Position numbers and translations under genes: made by a program. Below the pieces are notes generated by a model, which was not told the DNA's origin, did no database searches, and saw only the letters and a program-made list of their open reading frames with translations. A DNA stretch of 64,000 bases from Hsuehochloa calcarea (lineage: Eukaryota; Streptophyta; Magnoliopsida; Poales; Poaceae): contig CM070605.1 in NCBI GenBank assembly GCA_036346395.1, positions 3,906,001 through 3,970,000 on the forward strand, given 5' to 3'. Shown here piece by piece: positions 22,858 through 34,693 of the stretch. Numbering within the stretch: the first letter of the stretch is position 1; every line of letters begins with the position of its first letter.

Positions 22858-23094
22858 TCAAAACAGCCCAATAGGACTAATAACCCCTAACTCTCCCCGC
22901 AAAGTAGCAAAACGAGAAGAATCAAGAGCTTTAGTGAAAATATCTGCAAGCTGTTGCTCAGACTCTACAAAGTGAAGCACAACATCACCCTTCTCAACAT
23001 GGTCTCTAAGAAAATGAAATCGAATATCAATGTGTTTAGTCCTGGAATGTTGCACTGGGTTTTTGGCAATATTAATCGCAGAAGTGTTGTCCCA
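22858..23094 (-). pseudogene. Copia-1 B RNase H, C-terminal part
   Basis: The minus-strand frame has the DNTSAINIAKNP, HIDIRFHFLRDHVEKGD and QLADIFTKALD segments of the Copia RNase H end, with an intact natural stop. It is interrupted at 23094 by element C; the remaining N-terminal part resumes at 34202. The five bases TCCCA (23090-23094) are one copy of C's target duplication. Confidence 0.92.
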
Positions 23095-24746
23095 TGAGAG
23101 ACCATGTGAGAGGTTCTCCATTGTGAGTGATGAGTATTTGACAACTTGTTGAATAGGTTGAGAGTTGTGTCTCTCGGTTTTGTACTGTTTTTGTGCTGAA
23201 ACAGGGTAATCGAAACTACCGCTGTGTATGGAGCGGAAGTTCCGATAATCGGAACTACCGGCTTTGGAAATAGGAACTTCCGATTAATCTGGGAATTGAG
23301 TTCGATTGAAGTAATCGGAACTTCCGCACCTGGGGTCGCGGTGTGTCCGATAATACTGACGTGAGTGTTTCTCTGAGACGATAATCGGAATTGAAAATCT
23401 GGGAGTGCGGACGTTCCGATAATCGGAAGTTCCTCAATGGTAAGCGCGGAACTTCCGATAATCCTGACAAGTGCGGACGTTCCAGAAATCGGAACTTCCG
23501 CAAGGTAAAGTGCGGAACTTCCGATTGTGTCCAGAACTGTGCAGAGAAGTATAATTTGTGATTTTGACTTTGTATGAGTTTGAGTCTTGTACAATTGTTG
23601 ATGCTATGATATTGTGCAATGCTATGTGATGTGTTTTTGTCTGTGTTGACTGCAGGACATCGAGACGAAGTCGTGGCGAGACACGAGGTGACCGGACTAG
23701 GCGCAGGCGGCGTTGAGGTCAGAACGGTCGGGATGTGTCAAGGCGGCGTGAATCTTGAGGTGGTTGCGCAGTCAAGGACAGCAAGGCGTCTGGGAGGCTT
23801 CGGAAGGTGTGCAAGGGGAAACGGTTTTTTCGCAAAGCGGCACAAGTGGAGGCGGTTCCGTTCGGGTGTAGCGGGCTTAATGGGTTGGAGGCCCATTAGC
23901 CAAGGGCTATAAATAGAGGTGAACCCCTGGTGTTAGGGTTAGACTTTGAGAGAGAAAATTAGGGTTAGCCTTAGCAAAAGGGTTTGTTTTGCTTTTTGAG
24001 AGTTTGTTGAGTTGGAGAGAATGAACTGAAAATCTTTGTAATCATTCCTCTGTGTTTCCTCTGTAATCTCTTGATTTCTATCAATGAAACTCTGAGGTTT
24101 TGATTACTTGTTTATGCCTCTCTTTATTCCCTTCCTGTTCATGTTGAATATCTAGGGTTTTGGTGTATCTTTTGATTCGTCTTATGAAATAGCATGAAAC
24201 TTGATATCTAGAGTCGTTTTGATATTGCTAATATATCCTCAAAGTTTCATGAGCTAAGAATCTGAGAATCTTGTCTATTGTGGTTTTTGGTCTTTCTTGC
24301 CCCTTCTTCAAGAAATCCGTTTTTGCTTTGATTAATGAATCTTTGTTTGCGATTCTTCTCCATGAGGTCAAGATGTTGTTTAGGATGATGTCCTGTGAAA
24401 CTTGACCTGAGAAGAGCATTCAAGATTTAGTATTTTGGATTTTTGGAAAACCCGAGCGATCTTGTTCTTGGTCAAGACAATCGAACTTCCGATTGTCCAC
24501 AATGAACTACCATTGGAGGAACTTCCGCACTGAAGCCGGAACTACCGCAGTGCGGAACTACCGCCGGGTAGAATCGGAGCTTCCGATTTCTGACAGAACA
24601 GTCTGAAGTTTGTTTTCGTTCTCTGTTTTTGCTTCACTCTTCTTGAGATATCCAGAGGGTTTTGTAGGGTTGTTTTAAATACAGTAAAGGGGAGTTCTTA
24701 ATTTTTAAGGCACCATTCACCCCCTCTGTTGCCATTTGGTCCTTCA
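23095..24746 (+). repeat. 5' LTR of Copia-2 C
   Basis: 1652 bp. CGGAACTTCCG-type palindromes cluster near the start (23205-23530) and near the end (24480-24590). A TATA box (CTATAAATAG) is at 23907-23916. It ends CCTTCA, directly followed by the primer-binding site. Confidence 0.95.
23907..23916 (+). promoter_or_regulatory. TATA box of the Copia-2 C 5' LTR
   Basis: CTATAAATAG preceded by CCAAGGG. The same motif is in the other Copia-2 LTRs at 33356, 53469 and 62940, so it is the conserved core promoter of the family. Confidence 0.8.
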
Positions 24747-24762
24747 ATTGGTATCGAGCGAG
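24747..24762 (+). promoter_or_regulatory. Primer-binding site of Copia-2 C
   Basis: ATTGGTATCGAGCGAG directly after the LTR end. It resembles the initiator-Met tRNA site TGGTATCAGAGC with a small change. E has the equivalent site at 54290. Confidence 0.8.
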
Positions 24763-24801
24763 TTAGCTCTTCCTTATAGATCTTAACCGGTCAGTTGAGC
24801 C

Positions 24802-27480
24802 ATGGCAACGGACAAGTATTCCACCAAGCCTCCAGTCTTTGATGGCCTGGATTACCCTTTCTGGAAGAGCCGAATGGAAACTTACATCCAGGCTCAGGGG
24901 TATGCCATCTGGAGAAAAGTGAAGGTTAGATTTGCTGTTCCTGCCGATGAAAACATAAATGTGGGAAACAATGTGGGAAACATGCCCGATGGTGAGGCAA
25001 ATGCTAAGGCAAGGAACATTATCATTCAGGGTTTGAGCAGAAGTGAGTTTGATCGCATTTCTCATTTGACTTACGCTACGACATCCAGGTGACCCTCGAT
25101 GCATACCATGAGGCACCACCCAGATTAAAACGGTTCGACAAGACCAGTTCAGCGAGAATCTGACAAATTTGAAATGCTTTTTGGTGAATCTCTTGATGAG
25201 TGCTTTTGGCGTTTCGACAAGATTTTGAGCAACCTCCGAGCGGTCGGTCTTACATACCCCGACTCGGATAACGCTCGATGATGCTTTACGCACTTGATCT
25301 TCGTGTTTGGGAGATGAAAGTGACTACCATCAAGGATAGCACGGACCTCTCGACCCTGACTCTTGATGCGCTTTACTCGCGTCTCAAGACTCACGAGATT
25401 GACATTGTCTCTCGAAGGTCGAAGTCACAGTCGATGGCTTTAGTCACTGATCCCACCTCTGGATCTTCTTCTGAGTCGATACGCGGGTTCTCCTAGCTGC
25501 TCTCGTGACATAGCGATGATCGGTTAGAGCGACTTGAGGATGAACGACTAGCCCTCCTAGCTTGGAAGTTTTCTCATGCTTACAAGAGGAGGGATGGAAA
25601 AAGAGGAGGTCCTGTGATTTGCTTCGAGTGTGGTGGCCCCAACCACATCCGAGCAAACTGCCCCAAGGTGGGGAAGGGCAAAGGTGACTATGGCGGTTCG
25701 GGCAAGAACGACTACATCGACAAGAACCGCAACACGAAGCCCTCAGCACCTGACCAAGGCAAGAAGAAGTACCGCAACTTTGGGAAGGCAAAGAAGTTGT
25801 TCCATCGCGTCCTCACCGCCTCGATTTAACCGGACACCGCCGAGGTGGAGGGGTGGAGTGACAATGATGGAAAGGACGATCAAGATCCCAAGGATGACGG
25901 CAACTTCTCCGGCATGTGCTTCATGGCCCTCGGGCGAATCGAGCGACAATGGTCAGACTCGACTCGATGAGGTTAGTCCCACTTACGACCAGCTTAATGA
26001 TGCTTTTCTTAAGCTAGGTAGATTTCATGCTAAGTCTAGGGCTAAGTGTGCTGAGTTGGAGAAGGAAGTAGCTAGACTATCACGGGAGCTTACTTTACTT
26101 ACATCTGCTCCCTCCCGTGATGATTGTGACACATGCTGTGCTTTGCTTGATGACATGGAAAAACTAAGGACCTTGCATGATAGTGTGTCCTCTGAACTAG
26201 ACATGATTAAAGTAGAGAACATTAGCCTTCTTGCTGAATTAGAGATGAGTAGGGTAGCACCTCCTTCATCTACTACTGTTGAGGCTACTGCTTGCACCTC
26301 ATGTGAGGTTAAGGACAACTCGTTTAGAGGTCTTTATACCATGTTGCTTGATCTGCCCGAGACTTGTGAAAATTGTAATAATCTCAAGATGAACCTAAAG
26401 CAGGCGAGATCACAAAATTGTGAATTTCAAGTCTGCGCTACTAGAGTCCATTGTTTCTTGTTTAAAGCTGTCCTAAGTTAATCAATGAACTAGAATCAGA
26501 TATCCAGCGGTTTCAAGAAATGATTGATCACAATAACAAACTGGCTCAGTATGCTTCTAAGGACCTTGTTAGCTCACCATGCAATCAATGTTATACACTA
26601 AAATGTGATTTGGTTGTTTTGGATGAAAAATGTGTGAAGCTAACTAAGGACCTTCTAGAACACAATCATCCGCTTGTATTGTGTGTCTTTGGGAAGAAGT
26701 CTAAGGGTTTGGTAGAGGCGCCTAGCAGCGTGAACCAATCTGCTAGCGATGGGTATCCCCCAAAGTCGGCTGTGCATGCACAAGCCAATCTTTCATCTGC
26801 TGTTGGTTCTTCTTCTGCTCCCTTACCTTCTGCTGTTCCTTCTTCCCCCTGCTCTTCTTGCACCTCTCTCTTCGGGAGTGTCGGTATCTTATGAACACTC
26901 TCGAGAGGTTTGTAGGAGGCAAGAAGAAGCTCAATCTCATTCTAGACAAATCTAAGATTTGCGATTTAATCAAGGTCTAGGATATGATATCCATGAGGAT
27001 ATGAGGAAGCATCCACTGTTGTGCTCAAAACCATAGCACCGGTGTGATCAAAACTAAGCTGTGGGTCGAGAAAGTCAATTTTAAGTCGTGGGTTTTGTTC
27101 AAAGGATCTCTGACAAACAAGGTGATTCCACCGCAACTTCGCCCCTCAAAGGCGAGTATCATTGCACCTTCTGTCGGAAGGATGGACATTTAGTTGATCA
27201 TTGCTTCAGCGCGCCAAGATCGCGTAGAGATCGTGTTGAGTCTGTTAGGTACATTCGTGGTCACCCTGGACCATGAGTGCACCTAAGACCAACACGAGGT
27301 CTAGGTTTGATACTGTCGATGATTTAGGGCAACATCGAGGACTTGGTTTTTCCGAGTTTTCGATTTTCGTCCTCATGCTCCCTTTGGTCGTGACTTCCGT
27401 CGTTTGAGGGTAGATCTCGGTTTCCTTTCGAGATGGCTACTCATGGCGTGATCGACATGTTGCGTAATTCGACTCGCTCT
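24802..27480 (+). pseudogene. gag: Copia-2 C gag, frame-broken
   Basis: The start is the ATG at 24802, 55 bp after the LTR. The first 95 residues are open (YSTKPPVFDGLDYPFWKSRM type, UBN2 gag). An in-frame 12-nt duplication (24961-24984) is absent from E. After 25092 the frame shifts several times. The first zinc knuckle CFECGGPNHIRANCP is at 25620-25664, a Ser/Asp/Lys linker and coiled region at 25700-26950, and the second knuckle YHCTFCRKDGHLVDHC at about 27148-27200. Gag would build the particle and bind RNA. Many breaks correspond to CTG contexts (see findings), so the true genomic frame may be better than this sequence suggests. Confidence 0.85.
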
Positions 27481-27599
27481 TCCATAGCGATCGGATTGAA
27501 GAACGACTTCAAGTCCGCACACGACCTTCCGACTTGTTGAGTGACGAGAGCGTAGGGTAGATAGAGGTCGGTCTTGCTTGACTACTTCATCTGCTCGAC

Positions 27600-27920
27600 G
27601 TGTTACTCGATTGGGTGCCAAAATCACCGTTGATTCACCCGATCGAGACTTTACTCTCTATTTGACTCAGGTTCGCCGGGGGAAGGAAAGGTGCGGATTG
27701 TAGACTCGGGTGTTCTCGTCATATGACAGGAGACTCGTTGGTTTTCTTCCTAGCCCGTGCTCGAGGTGATGAGGCGATCACCTTCGAGATGCTTCATTTG
27801 GGCGTCATCGCTAAAGGTACCGTGAGCATTAATGATTCTTTTATTTTGAAAGATGTTGCCTTAGTAAGTAAGCTGCGAGATAATCGCTTTAGGTCTCACC
27901 ACTTCGATGATGATTCGAGG
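27600..27920 (+). pseudogene. Copia-2 C aspartic protease
   Basis: The Copia protease active-site region reads I-V-D-S-G at 27707-27721, but a base is lost immediately after, so the usual CSRHMTG continuation is in another frame (TCTCGTCATATGACAGG visible at 27715-27732). A domain end of the SFILKDVALV type is near 27835-27875. The enzyme would cut Gag-Pol inside the particle. The same lesion site is broken in A, B, D and E. Confidence 0.75.
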
Positions 27921-28900
27921 TGAGCTTTAAGAAAAACAATTGCAAAATTCTTGATTCTTCGGGTAGCCTAGTTTGCGGGATTTCTCGATATGGGAGGATC
28001 TTTCGTGCTGATTTTTCTGAGTCTTCTGGTGATCCTCTCCGGTGTTTAATTGCTTCTGAATCCCGTGATTTGACCTTCTGGCATAGGAGACTAGGTCATA
28101 TAGGCTTTGATCATTTGACACGAGTTAGCAGCCACGATCTCATTCGTGGTTTGCCAAAACTCAAGATGGTCAAGGATCTAGTTTGCTCTCCATGCCGGCA
28201 CGGCAAGATGGTTGCCGCTTCTCACTCTCCAGTCACAGTGACAATGACCGATGCACCAGGACAAACTGCTCCATATGGATACAGTTGGTCCAAATTCGAG
28301 TCTTGATCAGGAGAGGAAGTGGTATATTCTTGTTGTGGTCGATGACTTCTCGAGGTACTCTTGGGTGTTTTCTTAGCCTCGAAGGATGAGACGTTTACTC
28401 TTTTTCGTGGTCTTTTTAGTAGGCTTTCTGTTGAGCTCCCAGGTGCATTACGAGCAATTCGCGTGATAATGGCACGAGTTCAAGAATTCCTACTTTGAGA
28501 GTTTGTGGTGAGGCAGTGTAGAGCACCGTTCTCGTCTCCATACGCCCCCAACAGAATGGCGTTGTGGAGAGGAAGAACCGCACCTTGGTCGAGATGGCGG
28601 TGACGATGCTTGATGAGTACTCTACACCTAGGAAGTTTTGGGTCGAGGCCATTGCTCTCGCTTGTCATGTTTCTAATGAGTCTTTCTTCTGCACTCTTGC
28701 ATCGCACTTCTTATGAGTTGAGATATGGGCGAAAACCCCGTCTCGCATTTTCATGTGTTTGGTTGCAAGTGTTTTATTCTCAAGTCCGGGAACCTAGATA
28801 AGTTCGAGTCACGATCTTGTGATGGGATCTTTACGGGTTACTCGACTTCTTCTCGTGCCTATAGAGTCCTGAATCTGAGTCTAGTAAAATGGTAGAAACT
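27920..28900 (+). pseudogene. Copia-2 C integrase
   Basis: The pre-integrase zinc finger is intact (FWHRRLGHIGFDHL, then VCSPCRHGK; 28077-28215). Core catalytic residues are recognisable: the first Asp codon at 28278-28280 (frame-shifted after the finger), the second Asp at 28465-28467 in a GATAATGGC context, and the Glu at 28567-28569 in GTTGTGGAGAGGAAG. The C-terminal segment with a GIFTGYSTSSRAYR-like stretch is at about 28815-28870. At least three frameshifts make it a pseudogene. Confidence 0.85.
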
Positions 28901-29199
28901 CGTGAGGTGACCTTCGATGAGGCCACCGGGACTAGGCCCGATATCTCGAGTTTCTAGAGCGATCCGAGTCCATCTTTGTGGACGATGAGGAAGACGGAGA
29001 TGAGGGTTGTCTACCCGATCCAGCTTCTTCCTCCTCCTCTTGAGGTGCCTTCTTCCACTGCACCTCGAGGAGATCGACCTTACCTTCGCTTCTTCCGAAG
29101 CTAGTGGCTCTGCTCCTATCTCATCCGCTCATGAGGTAGAGGCCACTTCTTCATCTCACCTGGACCTCCTAGACACATTCAAAAGGACCATCCTTGAGC

Positions 29200-30125
29200 G
29201 AGATCATTGGAGACCTCTTTGAGCGTGTCACACGCTCCAAAGCTGGTTTGTCTCTCTCTTCGTCTCCATTCGCTTTGTCGCCTCATTTGAGCCCAAAGAC
29301 GTTTGTCATGCTCTATCCGACGAGTCTTGGATAAACGCCATGCATGAGGAGTTGGAAAACTTTGAAAGAAACAAGGTCCGTCCCTTGTTGAGCCCCCTCA
29401 AGGTCACAATATCATTGGGACCAAATGGGTGTTCAAGAACAAGCAAAGTGAAGATGGGTTAGTCATTTAAACAAGGCTATTTGGTAGCTCTGGGGTACTC
29501 TCAAGTTGAGGGTCTAGATTTCAAGAGACCTTTGCCCTCAGTAGCTAGACTTGAAGCCATTAGAATCTCGCTTGCCTTTGCAGCTTCTAAGGGTTTCAAG
29601 CTTTACAGATGGATGTCAAGAGTGCCTTCCTCAATGGCCTTATTGAGGAAGAAGTCTATGTCGATGACCTCCGTGTTTCGAGAACCCCAAATACCCTAAC
29701 CATGTCTACAAAGCTTTCCAAAGCTTTGTATGGACTCAAGTAGGCTCCCAGAGCTTGGTATGAAAGGCTTAAGTCCTATCTGCTGAGTCATGGTTTTGAA
29801 ATGGGTAAAATAGACAAGACCTTGTTCATCCGCCGCCTTGGCACCGATCTTCCGCTCGTCTGATCTATGTGGACGACATCATCTTTGGCGGCTCCTCACA
29901 TACTCGCTTCCAGTTTTCGATGTTATGAGCTCGAATTTGAGATGAGCATGATGGGCGAGTTGAGCTTCTTCCTTGGCTTCCAAATCAAATAGACTCGGGA
30001 AGGTACTTTTCTTCACCAAGGCAAGTACACTCGAGACCTCCAAGCGCTCGACATGAATGATGGAAAGCCAAGATCAACTCCGATGGCATCTCTGGTACTC
30101 TTGATCCGATGAAGACGGCGAACTC
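29200..30125 (+). pseudogene. Copia-2 C reverse transcriptase
   Basis: RVT_2-type RT in broken frames. The ELENFERNKV segment is at about 29350, the WVFKNKQSEDG region at 29428-29460, RLEAIRISLAFAASKGFK at 29550-29600, and catalytic YVDD at 29866-29877 followed by IIFGGSS. Element E has lost almost all of this domain, so C is the only Copia-2 copy here with an RT. Confidence 0.88.
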
Positions 30126-30139
30126 GTTGACCAAAAGGA

Positions 30140-30790
30140 GTTCAGAGCATGATTGGCTCTCTCTTGTACCTCACTGACCTCGAGACCGGATATACACTTC
30201 TCTCGTGTGTCTTTGTGCTTGTTCGTGCTTCTCCTCGCAGATCTCACCGTCAAAGCGGTGAAGCGATCTTCGGCACCTTCGAGCTACCATTGACTATGGT
30301 ATCGGTACTCTTCCTCTTCTTGTCTATCTCTTAGAGCCTTCTCCGATGCAGATTTACCGGGTGTAGGATAGATAGGAAGAGCACCTCGCACTTGCCAATT
30401 CATTGGCACTTCTCTTGTCTCCGGTCGTCAAGGAAGCAATCCGGTGTTGCGCGATCCACCTGCAGAGGCCGAGTACGCTGTCGCACCGATTCTTTGTAGT
30501 CAAGTGCTTTGATGGTCTCGACCTGCAGACTTTGGGTTAGTAATAGACGTGTTCCACTCTTTTGTGATAACACGTCTGCGATTTGCATTGCCAAGAACCC
30601 AAAGGCAACATTCTCGGACCAAGCATATTGATATCGATATCACTTTCTTCGAGACCATGTAGAGAAGGGTGACATTGTGCTCCGGCCAGGAGAGTGAGCA
30701 CCAGTTGGTCGATATCTTCACCAAGCCTCCGGATGACTTCGGTTGCCACCTCTGGGAGAGCTTGGGGTGGTTTGTCCTTATGGATTTGTG
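30140..30790 (+). pseudogene. Copia-2 C RNase H
   Basis: Degraded Copia RNase H. The MIGSLLYLT segment is at 30149, a VDRKSTS-like stretch around 30366-30390, and the terminal HRDHVEKGDIVL / QLVDIFTKP-like region at 30640-30730, in several frames. Small minus-strand frames at 30400-30750 are its shadows. The natural end is near 30786. Confidence 0.8.
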
Positions 30791-32533
30791 TGGGGGAGCT
30801 TATGTGCTACTCATTGTATTATATTCTATTTATGCTATTTCTCCTTTCTGGTTACATTTCATTTAAATGTTTTGGGTCTAAGTCCTTCCAGCATAGGTTA
30901 GAGTGGTTCTCTTGCTAAGTTGCTTTGACTGCTAATTCTTATCTTGTGCTTCTAGGATGCTGCTTATTAGCTGTCTCTTCTCTCTCTAAGTAGAGCTTAC
31001 TCACTTCTTATAGGTTCTAGCAAGGGTCGGGCCACCCTTGGGTAGACAGGGACAGTGTTTGCTCCTTAGTGTGTGAGTTGATCAGCTGATAGTCCTAGAA
31101 TCATATGGGGTAGATAAGAACCTGTCTGAGCGATAGTATTCTCTATATCTTTTCTATGCTCTAAGGACTGCCTTTTCTGTTTCTCTTATCAGATTCTCGT
31201 TTTTGTTCCTTTGGTTTAGGGGGAGTTCATCTTGGTTATTCCAATTCTTAAATTTGTCATAACTCAACCTGGATTAAAAGATGCATTTCATTCTGAAGGG
31301 GATCTGGTTTTTCGTGCATTTCATCCTGCATTGTAATATAATCATATGGAGCCTTGTTTATTATCCCTTATGATCTGATTTCACTGTTTTACATCTTGCC
31401 ATGATTTATGCTAATCTGCTAGATCTATCATGACTTTCTATGTGTAGTTTAGTCTTTGCCATGCTAAGGTGATTAAAAATGCTAAAAAACTTGAATTAAA
31501 ACCTTGTCATAATAGCTCTTGAGACTAGTCTGTTGAAGCTATCCTTTATGATTCTCGCCATGTCAAGTAGGTCGAGTTGAGTCTTGAATCTCTTTTGAAC
31601 TTTTGAGTAAGCTATGTCAGTTTGTTAAGAAACATGACTTATCTTTAATCGTTGGTCTAAAACTTCAAAAGCAAAAATAATCTCTTTTGTGTGAAAAACC
31701 GATCTCACCAAATCTTTCTCATGAGACGGCTTGCCATTGCACTAGGCATGAACTCGGGGAGCCTTGATGACCTAAGATCACCTCCTTAAGTCTGTTGTTT
31801 GGAGTGGTCGATAAGGCTTGGGATCTAGCACATGGTTAAGATTTGAAAAATTGGTTGAAGCTTAGGAGGCAGCTTGTGGATGGCACCTAGTCCAGAGCTT
31901 GCTTTCTTGAGATAAAACCATAAAGAGTTTTCAGAAAAAGAAAAATGTGCTAAAATAGCTTATCATTAAAAAGACCAAGTTCTGGATAAAATGAGTCCTT
32001 CAACTGGTAGCACTCTAGACTGTTCAATATGGTTCATCTTGGTTCAACTTAGATTATTTGACATGGCTTGTATCATCCTTGGATACCTTTAGCTAAACTA
32101 CTATCTTGGTTTACTTGACTTGCTAAGGAATTAGACCAATTCTCAAATTATGGATTTTCTGTCTTAGCTATTCTATACATCAATTGTCATGATCTTGATA
32201 GCATTCTTATGTGTTATAGCTTGGTGTAATACTCTAATAGTCATTTTGGATAATCTACATGGCTCCTAATGCTTAAAATGAACATCATATAGTCTTTTCC
32301 TCTCTTTTCTACATCTTGATGATTTTATTGCCAAAGGGGGAGAATTTTGGAGAGAAAAAGCCTTCTGGAGAAAAGCCTTGAGTTTTGCGAAAATTGCTCT
32401 TTCATCTCATCTCATCTCAAGTCTTTCTCTTGTGTCAACATGGTCTTGAGCTTCTATACTACTTGTTTAGACCGTGGTTGACTTTAAACTCAAACTCATC
32501 TTATGCTTTTTCGGTGATTGTCAATATACTCAT
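30791..32533 (+). other. Long 3' UTR of Copia-2 C
   Basis: About 1.75 kb without coding potential, well conserved with E (60400-62136). It contains the conserved 41-nt block (31715-31755), a GGTTGAAGCTTAGGA segment (31853) shared with the duplicated unit of A0, and a second purine tract AAAGGGGGAGAA at 32333-32344, about 200 bp before the true polypurine tract. Confidence 0.8.
31715..31755 (+). other. Conserved 41-nt 3' UTR block, copy in C
   Basis: Identical over 41 nt to E (61320-61360) and, in reverse complement, to the Copia-1 copies A and B. It is followed by a G-rich tract (CGGGGAGCC) and then by a weaker match reaching GGGATCTAGCAC at about 31820-31831. Confidence 0.9.
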
Positions 32534-32545
32534 CAAGGGGGAGAT
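32534..32545 (+). promoter_or_regulatory. Polypurine tract of Copia-2 C
   Basis: AAGGGGGAGAT immediately before the 3' LTR start TGAGAGACC. This is the RNase H-resistant primer for plus-strand DNA synthesis. E has the same tract at 62138-62148. Confidence 0.9.
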
Positions 32546-34201
32546 TGAGAGACCATGTGAGAGGTCCTCCATTGTGAGTGATGAGTATTTGACAACTTGT
32601 TGAATAGGTTGAGAGTTGTGTCTCTTGGTTTTGTATTGTTTCTGTGCTGAAATAGGGTAATCGGAACTACCGCTGTGTATGTAGCGGAAGTTCCGATAAT
32701 CGGAACTACCGGCTTTGGAAATAGGAACTTCCGATTAATCTGGGAATTGAGTTCGATTGAAGTAATCGGAACTTCCGCACCTGGGGTCGCGGTGTGTCCG
32801 ATAATACTGACGTGAGTGTTTCTCTGAGACGATAATCGGAATTGAAAATCTGGGAGTGCGGACGTTCCGATAATCGGAAGTTCCGCAATGGTAAGCGCGG
32901 AACTTCCGATAATCCTGACAAGTGCGGACGTTCCGGAAATCGGAACTTCCGCAAGGTAAAGTGCGGAACTTCCGATTGTGTCCAGAACTGTGCAGAGAAG
33001 TATAATTTGTGTTTTTGACTTTGTATGAGTTTGAGTCTTGTACAATTGTTGATGCTATGATATTGTGCAATGCTATGTGATGTGTTTTTGTCTGTGTTGA
33101 CTGCAGGACATCGAGACGAAGTCGTGGCGAGACACGAGGTGACCGGACTAGGCGCAGGCGGCGTTGAGGTCAGAACGGTCGGGATGTGTCGAAGACGGCG
33201 TGAATCTTGAGGTGGTTGCGAGTCAAGGACAGCAAGGCGTACGGGAGGCTTCAGAGGTGTGCAAGGGCGAACGGTCTTTTCGCAAGCGGCACAAGTGGAG
33301 GCGGTTCCGTTCGGGTGTAGCGGGCTTAATGGGTTGGAGGCCCATTAGCCAAGGGCTATAAATAGAGGTGAACCCCTGGTGTTAGGGTTAGACTTTGAGA
33401 GAGAAAATTAGGGTTAGCCTTAGCAAAAGGGTTTGTTTTGCTTTTTGAGAGTTTGTTGAGTTGGAGAGAATGAACTGAAAATCTTTGTAATCATTCCTCT
33501 GTGTTTCCTCTGTAATCTCTTGATTTCTATCAATGAAACTCTGAGGTTTTGATTACTTGTTTATGCCTCTCTTTATTCCCTTCCTGTTCATGTTGAATAT
33601 CTAGGGTTTTGGTGTATCTTTTGATTCGTCTTATGAAATAGCATGAAACTTGATATCTAGAGTCGTTTTGATATTGCTAATATATCCTCAAAGTTTCATG
33701 AGCTAAGAATCTGAGAATCTTGTCTATTGTGGTTTTTGGTCTTTCTTGCCCCTTCTTCAAGAAATCCGTTTTTGCTTTGATTAATGAATCTTTGTTTGCG
33801 ATTCTTCTCCATGAGGTCAAGATGTTGTTTAGGATGATGTCCTGTGAAACTTGACCTGAGAAGAGCATTCAAGATTTAGTATTTTGGATTTTTGGGAAAA
33901 ACCCGAGCGCACTGTTCTTCGGTCAGGACAATCGGAACTTCCGATTGTCCACAAATGAACTACTCATTGGAGGAACTTCCTGATCAAGCCGGAACTATCG
34001 CGGTCTTGAACTCATCACGTAGAATCGAGCTCCGATTTCCGACGTAACGAGATGGAGTTTATTTTCGTTCTCTGTTTTTGCTTCACTCTTCTTGAGATAT
34101 CCAGAGGGTTTTGTAGGGTTGTTTTAAATACAGTAAAGGGGAGTTCTTAATTTTTAAGGCACCATTCACCCCCCCCCCTCTGTTGCCATTTCGGTCCTTC
34201 A
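32546..34201 (+). repeat. 3' LTR of Copia-2 C
   Basis: 1656 bp, matching the 5' LTR. TATA box at 33356-33365. The central part (about 33360-33890) is practically identical to 23910-24450, while the terminal 200 bp (33900-34080) differ strongly from 24450-24620. A C-homopolymer near 34168 is longer than in the 5' LTR. Confidence 0.95.
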
Positions 34202-34693
34202 TCCCATAAAAGAGGAACACTTCTCAAGGATAACCCATAGTCATGCAGCCAGTGGATAAAATCCAGAGAACACAGAGCGACCACTAGTCGCAGACTACAT
34301 ACTCGGCCTCGGTGTGGATCTGCAATCAAGATCTTTTTAGAAGACCAAAAAACAAGAGATGTGCCCAAGAAATAACAAGTGCCAGAAGTACTCTTCCTAT
34401 CCACTCTACACCCCGCAAAATCAGCATCAGAAAATGCTCGAATTGAGAGAGCAGAAGAAGAAGAATACCAGAGTCCAAAGTTAAGAGTATCCTGAAGATA
34501 TACCAAGATGCGACGCATCGCTTGACGATGAGAAACACGTAGGAAGCTCAAAGCGAGCGCATACACATACGCAAATTGTATGTCCTACTCGACTACTGTG
34601 AGATAGAGGAGGGAGCCAATCATACTGCGATACTCCTTCTGGTCCACGGACTCTCCATCCGCATCAGGGTCCAGCACGGTGGTTGTAGCAATG
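34202..34693 (-). pseudogene. Copia-1 B RNase H N-terminal part and RT end
   Basis: The minus strand continues the RNase H interrupted by C: SVPLLWD at the left edge, then DADFAG, RKSTSGTCYFLG and LVFWSSKK segments (34320-34460), and further right the RT end up to the D insertion. CAATG at 34689-34693 is one copy of D's target duplication. The usual active-site regions are recognisable but frame breaks are present around 34270-34330. Confidence 0.88.

Larger units (their letters stand above)
23095..34201 (+). mobile_element. Copia-2 element C, complete with both LTRs and TSD
   Basis: Plus-strand Ty1/Copia element, 11.1 kb. LTRs are at 23095-24746 and 32546-34201 and the perfect duplication TCCCA is at 23090-23094 and 34202-34206. 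It contains PBS, gag, protease, integrase, RT, RNase H, a long 3' UTR and a polypurine tract. The coding part has many frame breaks. It sits in the RNase H gene of Copia-1 B. Its proteins are related to Copia-1, but the LTR sequence is different (TGAGAGACCATGTGAG start, GGTCCTTCA end). Confidence 0.95.

Noticed and set aside
22965..23619. Long minus-strand frame with GSSAL/GTSAL repeats (209 residues; again at 32533-33045)
   Set aside because: It is the antisense translation of the CGGAACTTCCG palindrome cluster in the Copia-2 LTR; the repeats are caused by the DNA motif.
23095..34201. Env-like third ORF between RNase H and the 3' LTR, as reported for some SIRE elements
   Set aside because: The 1.4-1.8 kb 3' UTRs of A0, A, B, C and E contain no frame over about 75 residues with a signal peptide or membrane pattern conserved between copies.
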